A DNA stretch of 64,000 nucleotides from Desulfovibrio subterraneus (GTDB lineage: Bacteria > Desulfobacterota > Desulfovibrionia > Desulfovibrionales > Desulfovibrionaceae). This document shows positions 52,311-61,700 of the stretch, one piece after another. The DNA is taken from the NCBI RefSeq assembly GCF_013340285.1, contig NZ_BLVO01000013.1, positions 541,574 to 605,573 on the forward strand. The letters run 5' to 3'. Below the pieces are notes generated by a model that ran no database searches, was not told the DNA's origin, and was given only the letters and a program-made list of their open reading frames with translations. The stretch's first letter is position 1. Every line of letters begins with the position of its first letter. Position numbers and translations under genes: made by a program.

Positions 52311-53093
52311 ATGAAAACGCTGCTGTGTGCATTGATTGCTGCATGTACTATAGCCGCGGGGCTTGGTACAACACGAGTATCCGCTCTTGCGATGGATGTG
52401 TGTATTTCCGGGCGGGTGCCGTATGAATATGTTACGGAATCCGGGTATGCCGGTGTAAGTCTGGAGCTTTTTGCAGCAATTCTGGAACAGATGAAAGATG
52501 AGAAACTTGTGCTTTCTCAAGTGCCGTGGAGCAGAGGGTTGCGCGCTTTGGGAGAGGGCAAGTGCGATGTACTGCTTTCAGGAGTGTGGGATACGGAGCG
52601 GGAAAAACAATTTGTCTACCCTAAGCAGCCAATAGGCAGCATTGCATGGCAGTTCTTCGGAAAAGAACCGAATGCGGAATTATCCGGCATGTGGGGTGGC
52701 GTTCGGGGGTTTTCTTACCCCGAGGCCCTGTATGAGCAGGTGAGAGGCCTGCGGCGGGATGTGGACGCTCCGACACAGGAAAGCATGGTGAGAAAGCTGA
52801 TGAGCGGGCGGGTCAGTGTTATTGCCATAGAGCTGGGCAGTGCGCAGACCCTTGCCCGTGATCTGGGAGTAACCCTGTATCCCGTGGGTAAACGGGTTTA
52901 CGTGCCCCTCTTTGCTTTGTTCAACAAGAAAGTGCCACAAAACGTGGTTGATCGTTTTGATGAAGTCATGGAACGTTTGTGGGAAGAGGGCGTGGTAACA
53001 GATGTGTATGAGAAATATGACCTTAGCATACCGCGGCTGTCACCCCGGGATATGCTGGTTGTGGATGAACGCTTTCCACCGATAACCCCCTGA
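52311..53093 (+). CDS. Periplasmic solute-binding protein, family 3-like (solitary)
   Basis: A 260-residue exported protein. The signal peptide ends near VSALA/MDV. The mature part has the SBP_bac_3 layout: YEYVTESGYAGVSLELFAAIL (landmark GYAGVSLELFAAIL), the ligand-site region VPWSRGLRALGEGKCDVLLSG, and lobe 2 with SGRVSVIAIELG. The PWSRGLRAL motif is shared in outline with the protein at 57183 (PWGRALERV). No transporter genes are adjacent; it stands alone between terminators. Likely an orphan chemosensory or transport-assisting binding protein. Confidence 0.75.
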   Translation: MKTLLCALIAACTIAAGLGTTRVSALAMDVCISGRVPYEYVTESGYAGVSLELFAAILEQMKDEKLVLSQVPWSRGLRALGEGKCDVLLSGVWDTEREKQFVYPKQPIGSIAWQFFGKEPNAELSGMWGGVRGFSYPEALYEQVRGLRRDVDAPTQESMVRKLMSGRVSVIAIELGSAQTLARDLGVTLYPVGKRVYVPLFALFNKKVPQNVVDRFDEVMERLWEEGVVTDVYEKYDLSIPRLSPRDMLVVDERFPPITP

Positions 53094-53117
53094 CGCGTTC
53101 CGGTCATGAAGAAGTAT

Positions 53118-53149
53118 AAAAAAACGCCCCGCAGTGCGGGGCGTTTTTT
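53118..53149. terminator. Bidirectional terminator between binding protein and alaS
   Basis: AAAAAACGCCCCGC and GCGGGGCGTTTTTT form a near-perfect stem with a three-base loop, serving both convergent genes. Confidence 0.93.
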
Positions 53150-53169
53150 GTTGTATATACATGCGCAGG

Positions 53170-55815
53170 TTAGGCGCCGATGACTTCCTTCAGCTTTGCG
53201 AAGGCAGCTTCGATACCGGCAGGGTTGTTGCCGCCAGCCTGAGCCATGTCGGGGCGCCCACCGCCCTTGCCACCCACTTCGGCAGAGATGGCACCTACAA
53301 GGGCACCGGCCTTGAAGCGGTCCGTAAGGTCCTTGGTCACAGCTACCAGCAGGGTTACCTTGCTGTCCTCTTCAACGGAGGCGAGGCAGGCAATGCCGGA
53401 ACCGATCTTGGAGCGGACATCGTCCATCAGGTTGCGCAGGGCGTTCACGTTGGGTGCGTCTACCTTGGCGGCCAGCACCTTCACGCCGTTCACCTCGATC
53501 ACGTTGTCCATGAGGTCGCCGCCCTGACCGGAAGCGGCCTTGGCTGCCATGCGTTCCATATCCTTGCGCTGGGCGCGCAGGTCCTGCTGCAGGGCCTGTA
53601 CGCGGCTGGCAACCTGTCCGGGCTTGCCCTTGACGAGGCCGGCCACTTCCTGCAGCTCGGCACGGTGTTCCATGACCAGCTTCAGGGCATTCCAGCCGGT
53701 TACGGCTTCGATGCGGCGGATACCGGCGGCAACGCCGCTTTCGGAAGTAATGAAGAAGGAGCCGGCCTGACCGGTGGCACGCAGGTGCGTTCCGCCACAC
53801 AGTTCAACGGATTCGCCTTCCACGGAAACTACGCGCACGTTGGCAGTGTACTTTTCGCCGAACAACGCCATGGCACCCTTGGCGACTGCGTCGTCATAGG
53901 CCATTTCTTCGGTGTTGAGGGGCGTGTCGGCCATGATGGCGCGGTTCACGTCGTTTTCAATGGCAAGCAGTTCTTCGGGGGTGATTGCGGCAATGTGGGT
54001 GAAGTCGAAACGCAGGCGGTCGGGGCCCACAAGGGAGCCGGACTGCTTGACGTGATCACCCAGAATACGGCGCAGAGAAGCATGAAGCAGGTGCGTGCAG
54101 GTGTGGTTGCGGGCAGAGGCGATGCGTTCGCCCTCGGCAACCTCCATGTTCACGGCCTGGTTCTCGAAGATTTCGCCTTCAACCACTTCCACTTCATGCA
54201 CGGTGAGTTCGGCATTGGGCTTCAGCGTGTTAAGCACGTTGGCCTTGCCGGTTTCACCGGTAATGATGCCGGTATCGCCGAGCTGACCGCCGGATTCGCC
54301 GTAGAAGGGGGTGCGGTTGGTGACAATGTATCCCTTGGTGCCCTTGGCCAGTGTGTCCACGGCTTCGGCTTCGGCGTTCATGAGCACGGCGATGCGGGCT
54401 TCGCCCTTGAGGAATTCGTACCCGATGAATTCGCTGCGCATGCCTTCTTCAAGCAGGGACTGGAAGCGCGCTGCGAGGGTTTCCTTGCCACCGGCCTTCC
54501 ATGCAGCCTTGGCGCGCTGCTTTTGCTCCTGCATGCAGGCCTTGAAGCCTTCTTCGTCCACGATGAACCCGCGCTTTTCGGCAACGTCATTCACGATGTC
54601 GAGGGGGAAGCCGAACGTGTCGTACAGCTTGAACGCGGTTTCGCCCTGCACCTGAGACTTGCCTGCTTCCTTGAGGGAGGCCAGCTCGTCTTCCAGCATG
54701 GCAAGGCCCTTGTCGAGGGTCTTGTTGAAGCGTTCTTCCTCTTCCGTCACCACGCGGGCCATGAAGTCGGCGTTGCTGCGCAGTTCGGGGTAGTGGTCGC
54801 CCATGATCTCCACGATCTTGAGCGCGGTTTTGTACAGATAGGTGCCGGTGAGTCCGATCATGCGGCCGAACCGGTAGGCACGGCGGATGAGACGGCGCAG
54901 TACGTAGCCGCGGCCTTCGTTGGAAGGCAGAATGCCGTCTGCGATCATGAAGGCGATGGCACGGCTGTGGTCGGCAATAACGCGCAGAGCGGTGTCCACA
55001 TCGTCGCTCTGCTTTTTGTACTGCACGCCTGCCAGTTCGGCGGTGTAGCCGATAATGGCCTGGAAAAGGTCGGTGTCGTAGTTGGAGTTCACGCCCTGAC
55101 ATACGGCGGCAATGCGCTCAAGGCCCATGCCGGTATCGATGGAGGGGTTGGGCAGGGGGGTGCGGGTGCCGTCCGCAGCCTGATCGAACTGCATGAACAC
55201 GAGGTTCCAGATTTCGAGGAAACGGTCGCAGTCGCAGGTGCCGATACCGCAGTTGGGGCCGCAGGTCATGTGCTCGCCCTGATCAACATGGATTTCGGTA
55301 CAGGGGCCGCAGGGGCCGGTATCGCCCATGGACCAGAAGTTGTCCTTTTCGCCAAGGCGGAAGATGCGCTCGGCGGGCACGCCTGCTTCGGACTGCCACA
55401 GGGCAAAGGCTTCGTCATCATCATTGTAGATGGTGATGTAGAGATTTTCCTTGGGGAGCTTCAGATCTTCGGTAATGAATTCCCATGCGAAGCGGATGGC
55501 GTCTTTTTTGAAATAGTCGCCGAAGCTGAAGTTGCCCAGCATTTCGAAGAAGGTGTGGTGGCGTGCGGTGCGGCCCACATTTTCGAGGTCGTTATGCTTG
55601 CCGCCCACGCGCAGACATTTCTGGGAGGTGGTGGCGCGCACGTAGCCGCGCTTTTCCTGCCCGAGGAAGGTCTTCTTGAACTGCACCATGCCTGCGTTGG
55701 TGAAGAGCAGGGTGGGATCGTCGTTGGGAATAAGGGCGGAAGAAGTGACCACTTCGTGTCCCTTCGACTGGAAATAGTTGAGAAATTTGGTGCGGATTTC
55801 GTTTGCAGTGATCAC
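53170..55815 (-). CDS. alaS: Alanyl-tRNA synthetase
   Basis: Charges tRNA(Ala). The 881-residue protein has the full layout: class II catalytic domain (motif [18 protein letters not shown], quoted as landmark [15 protein letters not shown]), tRNA-binding domain, editing domain with HTCTHLLH and [13 protein letters not shown] zinc ligands, and a C-terminal DHHA1-like domain ending near [12 protein letters not shown]. The start is GTG at 55815, with AAGGGAG six bases upstream. It lies 114 bases after recA on the same strand. Confidence 0.97.
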   Translation of the reverse strand: MITANEIRTKFLNYFQSKGHEVVTSSALIPNDDPTLLFTNAGMVQFKKTFLGQEKRGYVRATTSQKCLRVGGKHNDLENVGRTARHHTFFEMLGNFSFGDYFKKDAIRFAWEFITEDLKLPKENLYITIYNDDDEAFALWQSEAGVPAERIFRLGEKDNFWSMGDTGPCGPCTEIHVDQGEHMTCGPNCGIGTCDCDRFLEIWNLVFMQFDQAADGTRTPLPNPSIDTGMGLERIAAVCQGVNSNYDTDLFQAIIGYTAELAGVQYKKQSDDVDTALRVIADHSRAIAFMIADGILPSNEGRGYVLRRLIRRAYRFGRMIGLTGTYLYKTALKIVEIMGDHYPELRSNADFMARVVTEEEERFNKTLDKGLAMLEDELASLKEAGKSQVQGETAFKLYDTFGFPLDIVNDVAEKRGFIVDEEGFKACMQEQKQRAKAAWKAGGKETLAARFQSLLEEGMRSEFIGYEFLKGEARIAVLMNAEAEAVDTLAKGTKGYIVTNRTPFYGESGGQLGDTGIITGETGKANVLNTLKPNAELTVHEVEVVEGEIFENQAVNMEVAEGERIASARNHTCTHLLHASLRRILGDHVKQSGSLVGPDRLRFDFTHIAAITPEELLAIENDVNRAIMADTPLNTEEMAYDDAVAKGAMALFGEKYTANVRVVSVEGESVELCGGTHLRATGQAGSFFITSESGVAAGIRRIEAVTGWNALKLVMEHRAELQEVAGLVKGKPGQVASRVQALQQDLRAQRKDMERMAAKAASGQGGDLMDNVIEVNGVKVLAAKVDAPNVNALRNLMDDVRSKIGSGIACLASVEEDSKVTLLVAVTKDLTDRFKAGALVGAISAEVGGKGGGRPDMAQAGGNNPAGIEAAFAKLKEVIGA

Positions 55816-55873
55816 TGTTGGCTCCCTTGAAAAAAACTCTATCTGGCATCGAACCGGCAGTCTGTGAACTAGA

Positions 55874-55899
55874 CGAACGCCGCCCTTGGGCGGCGTTCG
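55874..55899 (-). other. Strong hairpin in the recA-alaS spacer
   Basis: CGAACGCCGCCC and GGGCGGCGTTCG form a perfect 12-bp stem with two loop bases. No T-run follows on the - strand, so it is more likely an RNA processing or stability element than a full terminator. Confidence 0.5.
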
Positions 55900-55929
55900 G
55901 TTGTCAGCGTCAACTGCCGGATAGTCTTC

Positions 55930-56988
55930 TTATTCTGCGTCTGAGTCTGCGTCAGCTTCCACGACGGCGGGTTCTTTTACACCGAGGTGGGTGAGTAGCT
56001 TGTCTTCAATCTGTTTGGCAAGTGCTTCATTTTCCTGAAGCAGCAGTCGCACGTTTTCCTTGCCCTGTCCCAGTCGTTCGGATCCGAAAGCGTACCATGC
56101 ACCGCTTTTGTCGATGACGTTGTTTTCAACACCAAGGTCGATGATTTCGCCAAGGCGCGAAATGCCCTGACCGTACAGAATATCGAAGTTGGCTTCGCGG
56201 AAGGGCGGAGCCACCTTGTTCTTCACGATCTTGGCGCGTACGCGGTTGCCGTATACCTCTTCCTTGTCCTTGAGGGACTGGATGCGGCGCACGTCAATGC
56301 GGATGGAGCAGTAGAACTTGAGCGCGTTGCCGCCGGTGGTCGTTTCAGGGTTGCCGTAGCCCATCGTGCCGATCTTCATGCGTATCTGGTTGATGAAGAT
56401 GACGATGGCGCGGGATTTGTGAATGGTGCCGGTGAGCTTTCGCATGGCGTGCGACATGAGGCGTGCCTGGCTGCCCACCTGTGTTTCGCCCATGTTGCCT
56501 TCCAGTTCCGTTTGCGGAATGAGCGCGGCAACGGAGTCGACGACGATAACGTCCACTGCACTGGAACGGACGAGCATGTCCGCCACATCCAGAGCCTGTT
56601 CGCCATAGTCGGGCTGCGAGATCAGCAGTTCTTCGGTATTCACGCCAAGGCGCTTGGCATAGGAAGGATCAAGTGCGTGTTCGGCATCGATGAAAGCGGC
56701 GGTACCGCCCATTTTCTGGCATTCGGCAATAATATGCAGGGCAAGAGTGGTCTTGCCGGAAGATTCAGGGCCGAAGATCTCCGTCACACGACCGCGCGGT
56801 ATGCCACCGACGCCCAGTGCGAGGTCCAGTCCTATGGAGCCGGACGGAATGACGGGAATGCTGACATGCGCGCTGTCGTCAAGGCGCATGACAGAGCCTT
56901 GTCCGTATTTGCGCTCAATGGCGCCAAGTGCGGTATTCAGCGCATCGCGGCGCAGATCTTCGGGGTTCTGAACGGGTTTTTTTGCCAT
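55930..56988 (-). CDS. recA: DNA recombinase RecA
   Basis: Strand exchange and SOS co-protease, 352 residues. Walker [10 protein letters not shown] is at 73-81, the MAW-type segment [13 protein letters not shown] and the L2 loop region [20 protein letters not shown] are intact. The C-terminus is acidic (EADADSDAE). No recX lies between it and alaS. I did not recognise a LexA box in the 194-bp divergent upstream gap, though deltaproteobacterial LexA sites vary. Confidence 0.98.
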   Translation of the reverse strand: MAKKPVQNPEDLRRDALNTALGAIERKYGQGSVMRLDDSAHVSIPVIPSGSIGLDLALGVGGIPRGRVTEIFGPESSGKTTLALHIIAECQKMGGTAAFIDAEHALDPSYAKRLGVNTEELLISQPDYGEQALDVADMLVRSSAVDVIVVDSVAALIPQTELEGNMGETQVGSQARLMSHAMRKLTGTIHKSRAIVIFINQIRMKIGTMGYGNPETTTGGNALKFYCSIRIDVRRIQSLKDKEEVYGNRVRAKIVKNKVAPPFREANFDILYGQGISRLGEIIDLGVENNVIDKSGAWYAFGSERLGQGKENVRLLLQENEALAKQIEDKLLTHLGVKEPAVVEADADSDAE

Positions 56989-57097
56989 TGGCTATGGTCT
57001 CCGATGCGGATGTATGTTCATTCTGAGCCCTGTTTCCATAGCAGAAGCCGGCCCGCGGGGCAACTCATCTTCCTGAGTCTTCCGTATTGGGCCAAGG

Positions 57098-57127
57098 TTG
57101 TTATTAATCATTTTAGTGTGCTATATC
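57098..57127 (+). promoter_or_regulatory. Candidate promoter of the binding protein gene
   Basis: TTGTTA (57098-57103), an 18-base spacer and TATATC (57122-57127) in the recA divergent gap, 55 bases before the start at 57183. Confidence 0.4.
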
Positions 57128-57182
57128 TTTTGGTAAGGGAGTTTTAAACGGGGTTATGGTCTCTATAGCCGGGAGGGAGCAT

Positions 57183-57935
57183 ATGCGTTATTTCGCAGGG
57201 GTGTTTTGGGGGCTTCTGTTTCTTTTGACTGCCCGCTCCGCAGTGGCGGAGGATGTATTGCGGTTTGCCTCGCAGGATTTTCCGCCATTCAGCTATGCAG
57301 AGAACGGAACGGCGGCAGGGCCGTTTGCGGATATAGTGAACATGGTGTGCGCAGAGGCCGGTTTGACGTGCCCCATTGCAATTTTGCCGTGGGGCAGAGC
57401 ACTTGAAAGGGTACGCAACGGCAATGCCGAAGGGCTCTTCCCGCTGGGTTGGAACGATGAGAGAGCAACATGGCTGCGCCCCTCGCCGCCGGTGCTGACA
57501 ACCGAATATGGTTTCTTTGCAACAGTTGATTCGGGAAAAAAATATGAAAGACCGGGTGATCTGCAGGGAAAGCGTGTCGGTGTGTATGGCCCTTCGAACA
57601 CCTCGCATGCATTGCACCAGCTGTGGAAGCAACGGCGCAGTTTTACCATAGACATGCGCCCCGACAGCGAATCCGGCTTTTTCAAGCTGCCGAGAAACAG
57701 GGTGGATTTTGTGTTCTCGAACAGGGATGTGGGAGATGCCGTTATCCGCAAGAACAACATAACGGGGGTAGTGTATGCGGGGAATTACACTGTGCTCAAC
57801 TATCTCTTCGGGTTTTCATTGGCTCCGGAAGTGCAGCCTGCCGTGGACCGTTTTCTTGAGACGTTAGCCCGCATGAAAGAGCGGGGAGATGTTGCCAGCG
57901 TGCTCGGTCGTTACCGCCTCACTTCTGCGCACTGA
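57183..57935 (+). CDS. Periplasmic solute-binding protein, family 3-like (solitary)
   Basis: A 250-residue exported protein; GGGAGG precedes the ATG at 57183 and the signal peptide ends SAVA/EDV. The fold is SBP_bac_3: VLRFASQDFPPFSYAENG (the classical FPPFSY ligand-site motif), ILPWGRALERVRNGNAEGLFP, then LQGKRVGVYGPSNTSHAL in lobe 2. No permease or ATPase gene is near. Nine in-frame residues before this ATG are rejected. It may feed a chemoreceptor or a transporter encoded elsewhere. Confidence 0.8.
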   Translation: MRYFAGVFWGLLFLLTARSAVAEDVLRFASQDFPPFSYAENGTAAGPFADIVNMVCAEAGLTCPIAILPWGRALERVRNGNAEGLFPLGWNDERATWLRPSPPVLTTEYGFFATVDSGKKYERPGDLQGKRVGVYGPSNTSHALHQLWKQRRSFTIDMRPDSESGFFKLPRNRVDFVFSNRDVGDAVIRKNNITGVVYAGNYTVLNYLFGFSLAPEVQPAVDRFLETLARMKERGDVASVLGRYRLTSAH

Positions 57936-58137
57936 GAGAACGCAGGACGAACAATCGCCAACAGGTTTCAGAGTGGCGCCGTCTGTGCGTAGTTCGTCCT
58001 GTCCTTCGCCCTGCAATCAGGAGTGGCGATCAGGATATATGTAAGCAGTGAAGGCGCTCGTATCCGCAAGAAGGAGTCGCGCAGAACCTGCAAGGTCAGT
58101 TCTTGCTTTTTACGGCGATGCGCCTTATCTGCCTCGC

Positions 58138-59271
58138 ATGCATTCGGATACCAATACTACTTCAGCCGACAACCGTTACGATGCCGTGGCCCTGCTTTCA
58201 GGCGGGCTCGATTCCATTCTGGCGGTCAAGGTTATTCAGGATCAGGGCTTGCGGGTCAAGTGCCTGCATTTTGTCTCGCCCTTTTTCGGCAAGCCGCACA
58301 AGCGCAGACACTGGGAAGCCATTTACGGCATCGATATCGAGAATGTCGATATTTCCGAGGACTATGTCCGCCTGCTGACGGAACGCCCTGTGTACGGGTT
58401 CGGCAAGGTGCTCAACCCCTGTGTGGACTGCAAGATCATCATGATGCGCAAGGCCAGCGAGATGATGCACCGTTACGGAGCCAGATTCATTATCTCCGGC
58501 GAGGTGCTGGGGCAGCGCCCCATGTCGCAGCGGCAGGATACGCTTAACGTCATCCGCCGTGATGCGGACGTGCGCGAGGTACTGCTGCGCCCCCTGTGCG
58601 CCAAGCATCTTGACCCGACAGAGGTGGAACTGAGCGGTCTGGTGGACCGTGAACGCCTTCTGGGCATCAAGGGGCGCGGACGTTCAGAACAGCTTGCACT
58701 GGCTAAGCACTACGGCTTTGCAGAAGTTCCCACACCGGGCGGTGGCTGCAAGCTGGCGGAAAAGGAAAATGCACGCCGTTACTGGCCTGTGCTCAAATTT
58801 TCGCCCAAGCCTTCTGTGCGTGACTTCAAGCTGTCCAACATTGGCCGCCAATACTGGGCGGAGGACAAATGGATGATCGTGGGGCGCAATCAGATGGACA
58901 ACACCGCGCTGCTCAAGGTGTGCGGCGATGACGATCTGATATTCCGCCTGCGCGGTTTTCCCGGCCCCATTGCCGTGGGAAGACAGTTTGAAGGCAAGGC
59001 ATGGGCGCAGGAAGAGATCGCAGATGCTGCCGCATTTACGGCATCGTTTTCGCCCAAGAGTGTCCAGTCCGGTCAGGACGTGACCGTGCGTGTTTCCTGC
59101 GCTGCAGACCTGCGCAAGCAGGGCGATTCCGGATCGGAACAGGGTCCCGTTGCGAACGAAATGCTCTTTACTGTAACCCCCTGTCGCCAAACGCCCATTG
59201 GGTGGTGCGAGTCTGAATGGCCCGTTGTCCGCGAGGAAATTAGGGCTGACATGCGTGACAAGCGGGCCTGA
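58138..59271 (+). CDS. PP-loop ATPase, tRNA-thiolation-type (ThiI/MnmA superfamily)
   Basis: A 377-residue cytosolic enzyme. The PP-loop SGGLDS (21-26) adenylates a substrate base, and the CVDC pair (Cys95, Cys98) and GEVLGQRPMSQ block are typical of ThiI-like sulfurtransferases that lack a THUMP domain. The C-terminal third (from about 235) carries PTPGGGCKLAEKENARRYWP and a beta-rich domain that may be RNA-binding. The ATG at 58138 is chosen because the PP-loop normally begins soon after; an upstream GTG at 58048 would add 30 residues without homology. Predicted role: tRNA sulfur modification. Exact base unknown. The SD is weak. Confidence 0.75.
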   Translation: MHSDTNTTSADNRYDAVALLSGGLDSILAVKVIQDQGLRVKCLHFVSPFFGKPHKRRHWEAIYGIDIENVDISEDYVRLLTERPVYGFGKVLNPCVDCKIIMMRKASEMMHRYGARFIISGEVLGQRPMSQRQDTLNVIRRDADVREVLLRPLCAKHLDPTEVELSGLVDRERLLGIKGRGRSEQLALAKHYGFAEVPTPGGGCKLAEKENARRYWPVLKFSPKPSVRDFKLSNIGRQYWAEDKWMIVGRNQMDNTALLKVCGDDDLIFRLRGFPGPIAVGRQFEGKAWAQEEIADAAAFTASFSPKSVQSGQDVTVRVSCAADLRKQGDSGSEQGPVANEMLFTVTPCRQTPIGWCESEWPVVREEIRADMRDKRA

Positions 59272-59283
59272 AGAGTTTATATT
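59255..59283 (+). promoter_or_regulatory. Promoter of structured RNA
   Basis: GTGACA (59255-59260), a 17-base spacer and TATATT (59278-59283). The predicted start, about 59290, coincides with the first base of the RNA's outer stem. Confidence 0.6.
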
Positions 59284-59289
59284 TAATTT

Positions 59290-59494
59290 ACCTGGTAGAC
59301 GCGTGAGACGCTGACACGGAGGCAGAATCAATACGTTATTATCCGGGCGACTTGCCGTCGTCACCATGGGGGATTGAGTTGCTCCCGACGGCGGCTGCCT
59401 GAGACTTTGCAAAAGAGATTTTGCATGTGACTTCGTCAACGATCTCACCGGGTGATTATAAGTCCCCCCGCTTCGGCGGGGGGACTTATTTTTT
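59290..59494 (+). ncRNA. Candidate structured RNA with own promoter and terminator
   Basis: A roughly 205-nt unit with no coding potential. Helices: outer ACCTGGT (59290-59296) with ACCGGGT (59447-59453); small hairpin GCGT-GAG-ACGC; long arm AGGCAG (59320-59325) with CTGCCT (59395-59400), then GCCGTCG (59354-59360) with CGACGGC (59386-59392); hairpin TGCAAAA-GAGA-TTTTGCA (59408-59425); small TGAC/GTCA hairpin (59428-59438). It ends in a very strong terminator, AAGTCCCCCCGC-TTCG-GCGGGGGGACTT plus T-run (59460-59494). The closed multi-helix junction followed directly by a terminator resembles a riboswitch or regulatory sRNA. The next gene starts 440 bases later, so an independent RNA is more likely. 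I could not assign it to 6S, tmRNA, SRP or a known riboswitch. Confidence 0.6.
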
Positions 59495-59935
59495 GCGCAT
59501 TGCCCATGGAGCAGGCGGCGCTGCAGGTTCATCATTCTGCGTTCAGACTGATGCGGGATATTGTTGGACGCAGACACCATCCGGATAGGGTAGAATTGCT
59601 AACAGTTTGCATAATTATGATTGTGCTTGCGATTGTTTTGCGGAAAATGTCAAATCCAGACAGTCTGTTGATTGATCTTGAAATTGTGAGGATAACAGTC
59701 TACAGGAGGCGCGGCACTCTTGGTGATGTGCCTTGCAGTGTGTCGTGCGGATTTCGATGGAAATAATGGTCAGCGGAAACTAATTTCGGCTGAATACGAC
59801 ATGCTGCAGAGGGTGGGGCCGCTTTGGGCGCGGACTCATTGAGGATAATCGGGGAAGCGCGTTCCTTCAGGGAAAGGGGGGCGTGCGGCATGGGATGCCT
59901 GCATCCCGCTAAGCGCTAAAACCAAGGATGGATTC
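59495..59935 (+). other. Long leader region before the NSS symporter gene
   Basis: No gene is seen. The last 130 bases are GC-rich and hairpin-prone, for example GGGATGC-CT-GCATCCC near 59890-59907, and AT-rich promoter-like sequence lies near 59600-59690. A translated upstream peptide was not supported. The region could carry a 5' regulatory RNA for the symporter. Confidence 0.35.
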
Positions 59936-61291
59936 ATGTCCGCAATCAACAATCAGGAAGGGTTTGCCACGCGACTGGGCGTGCTGACTGCTACGCTGGG
60001 CTCCGCTGTGGGACTCGGCAATATCTGGAAATTTCCTTACATGACCGGCGATGGCGGCGGAGCTGCCTTCCTTGTCGTGTATCTGCTTGCCACGTTCCTT
60101 GTGGGCCTGCCTGTCATGATTGGTGAAATCATGCTCGGCAGAGAAGCAAAGGCCAATGCCGTGGGTACATGGAAGAAGCTGGCTCCCGGCACCCTCTGGT
60201 ACCTCGTGGGGGCAGCGGGCGTGCTGGCCGCCTTTCTCATCATGGCCTTTTATACCGATGTTGTGGGCTGGGTGTTTTCCTTCATCGTGCGCGCTGTCAG
60301 CGGAGAGTTGAATACCGTGGACCCCAAGGTGGGCGAAGCCGTTTTCGGTGCCATGGTATCCAATCCGTGGCATTCTCTGTTCTGGCAGTGGGGTGTGCTC
60401 ATCCTTGTGGGTGCCATTCTGCTCGGCGGCGTTTCCAAGGGTATTGAAAAAACCACCAAGATCCTCATGCCCGTTCTGTTCATCATGCTTGTGGGCGTGT
60501 GCATCCGCTCCCTCATGCTGCCCAAGGCAGGCGAAGGCCTTGCATTCCTGTTCCGTCCCGACTTTTCCAAGGTGACGGTGGACGTGGTGCTGAACGCCAT
60601 GGGCCTTGCATTCTTCAAGCTTTCCATCGGCATGGGCACCATGATGACCTACGGCAGCTACTTCAGAAACGATGCGGACATTCCGCTGACCACCATGCGC
60701 GTTATGCTGGCAGACCTTGTGGTTTCTCTGCTCGCAGGCATCGCCATATTCCCCGCCGTGTTCAACTACGGGTTCGAACCCACTGCCGGTCCCGGCCTGC
60801 TGTTCATGACCATGCCTGCCGTGTTCAGCTCGCTGCCCTTCGGCCAGTTCTTCATGACGGTCTTCTTCGTGCTGACCGGCATTGCCACCATCGGTGCCAT
60901 GCTGTCCCTTTTTGAAGTGCCTGTTGCGCTGCTTTCCGGCAATGGCTGGATGGGCCGCAAGCAGGCTGTTGTCGCCACCGCGGTGGGACTTGCCCTGTTC
61001 GGTATTCCGGCAACGCTCTCGTTCAGCACGCTTTCCGATGTGACTGTGCTTGGCAAGAACTTCTTCGACATCTACGACTTCCTCAGCTCCAACATTATCC
61101 TTCCCGTGGGTGGCATCTGCATCTGTATTTACTGCGGCTGGAAATGGGGAATTGCCCAGTCCCGCAAGGCTCTGAGCAACTGCGGCGCACTTTCCAACAG
61201 CGCCCTTATCGATGTGTGGTTCATGCTTGTACGGTACCTTACGCCGCTGCTGGTGGTGCTGGTTCTGCTCAAGGGACTCAAGGTTTTCTAG
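59936..61291 (+). CDS. Sodium-dependent amino acid/solute symporter (NSS/SNF family)
   Basis: A LeuT-fold inner-membrane symporter, 451 residues with about 11 helices. Helix 1 carries the family signature GSAVGLGNIWKFPYMTGDGG (20 residues, with the sodium- and substrate-contact Gly/Asn). The SIGMGTMMTYGSYF segment of helix 6 is the unwound substrate site. It probably imports an amino acid driven by sodium, which fits the NhaD antiporter of the same window in maintaining the gradient. Specificity is unknown. AAGGATGGATTC precedes the ATG. A strong terminator follows. Confidence 0.92.
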   Translation: MSAINNQEGFATRLGVLTATLGSAVGLGNIWKFPYMTGDGGGAAFLVVYLLATFLVGLPVMIGEIMLGREAKANAVGTWKKLAPGTLWYLVGAAGVLAAFLIMAFYTDVVGWVFSFIVRAVSGELNTVDPKVGEAVFGAMVSNPWHSLFWQWGVLILVGAILLGGVSKGIEKTTKILMPVLFIMLVGVCIRSLMLPKAGEGLAFLFRPDFSKVTVDVVLNAMGLAFFKLSIGMGTMMTYGSYFRNDADIPLTTMRVMLADLVVSLLAGIAIFPAVFNYGFEPTAGPGLLFMTMPAVFSSLPFGQFFMTVFFVLTGIATIGAMLSLFEVPVALLSGNGWMGRKQAVVATAVGLALFGIPATLSFSTLSDVTVLGKNFFDIYDFLSSNIILPVGGICICIYCGWKWGIAQSRKALSNCGALSNSALIDVWFMLVRYLTPLLVVLVLLKGLKVF

Positions 61292-61321
61292 CCAGTTAGC
61301 TGGAGAATACGAGTGAAAGAT

Positions 61322-61353
61322 CAGGAGGCCCCCGCAAGGGGGTCTCCTTTTTT
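61322..61353 (+). terminator. Terminator of NSS symporter gene
   Basis: AGGAGGCCCCC pairs with GGGGGTCTCCT around GCAA, then six T. Confidence 0.92.
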
Positions 61354-61644
61354 GCAGCCGTTCGTTGCCGACGGCGGTGCACGTTTCGTGGTGAGCCATG
61401 GAACTCTATATATCGCAATCCCTGAATCAGGATCAGATGCAGAACAAGGGGAGGGCGGGCACGAAGAGCAACACAAAGGCTTGGACTACGTGCTCTGCAT
61501 GAATGCCGTCTGTCGGTACAATCTCAGCTTTGACACGCAGTGGCCTACAGCCTTGTAACTTCTGCCGGACCGGACATGTATAGTGGTCCTGCCGGTTCCG
61601 GAATGCGGACTTGCATCAGATGCCGTTGCAACACCATCTGGCAG
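61354..61644. other. Intergenic region without recognisable gene
   Basis: Lies between two terminators of convergent genes. A 34-codon + strand frame beginning at 61398 has no ribosome-binding site and no recognisable similarity. Nothing else is seen. Confidence 0.5.
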
Positions 61645-61676
61645 AAAAAAGGAGGCTCCCTTGCGGGAGCCTCCTC
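61645..61676 (-). terminator. Terminator of the Cache chemoreceptor gene
   Basis: GGAGGCTCCC and GGGAGCCTCC pair around four bases; on the - strand six T follow. Confidence 0.92.
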
Positions 61677-61700
61677 ATGTGTTCTGTATGGCGGTTGCCG

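Noticed and set aside
53134-55830. 898-codon + strand open frame opposite alaS
   Set aside because: AlaS on the - strand has all synthetase motifs; the opposite frame has none.
59290-59320. tRNA-Leu-like D-arm sequence (TGGTAGACGC)
   Set aside because: No acceptor stem, anticodon arm or T-arm follows; it is part of the larger structured RNA.
59909-61399. 496-codon - strand open frame opposite the NSS symporter
   Set aside because: Charged low-complexity shadow of a membrane protein gene.
61313-61558. 81-codon + strand frame after the symporter
   Set aside because: It runs through the terminator hairpin and has no ribosome-binding site of its own.
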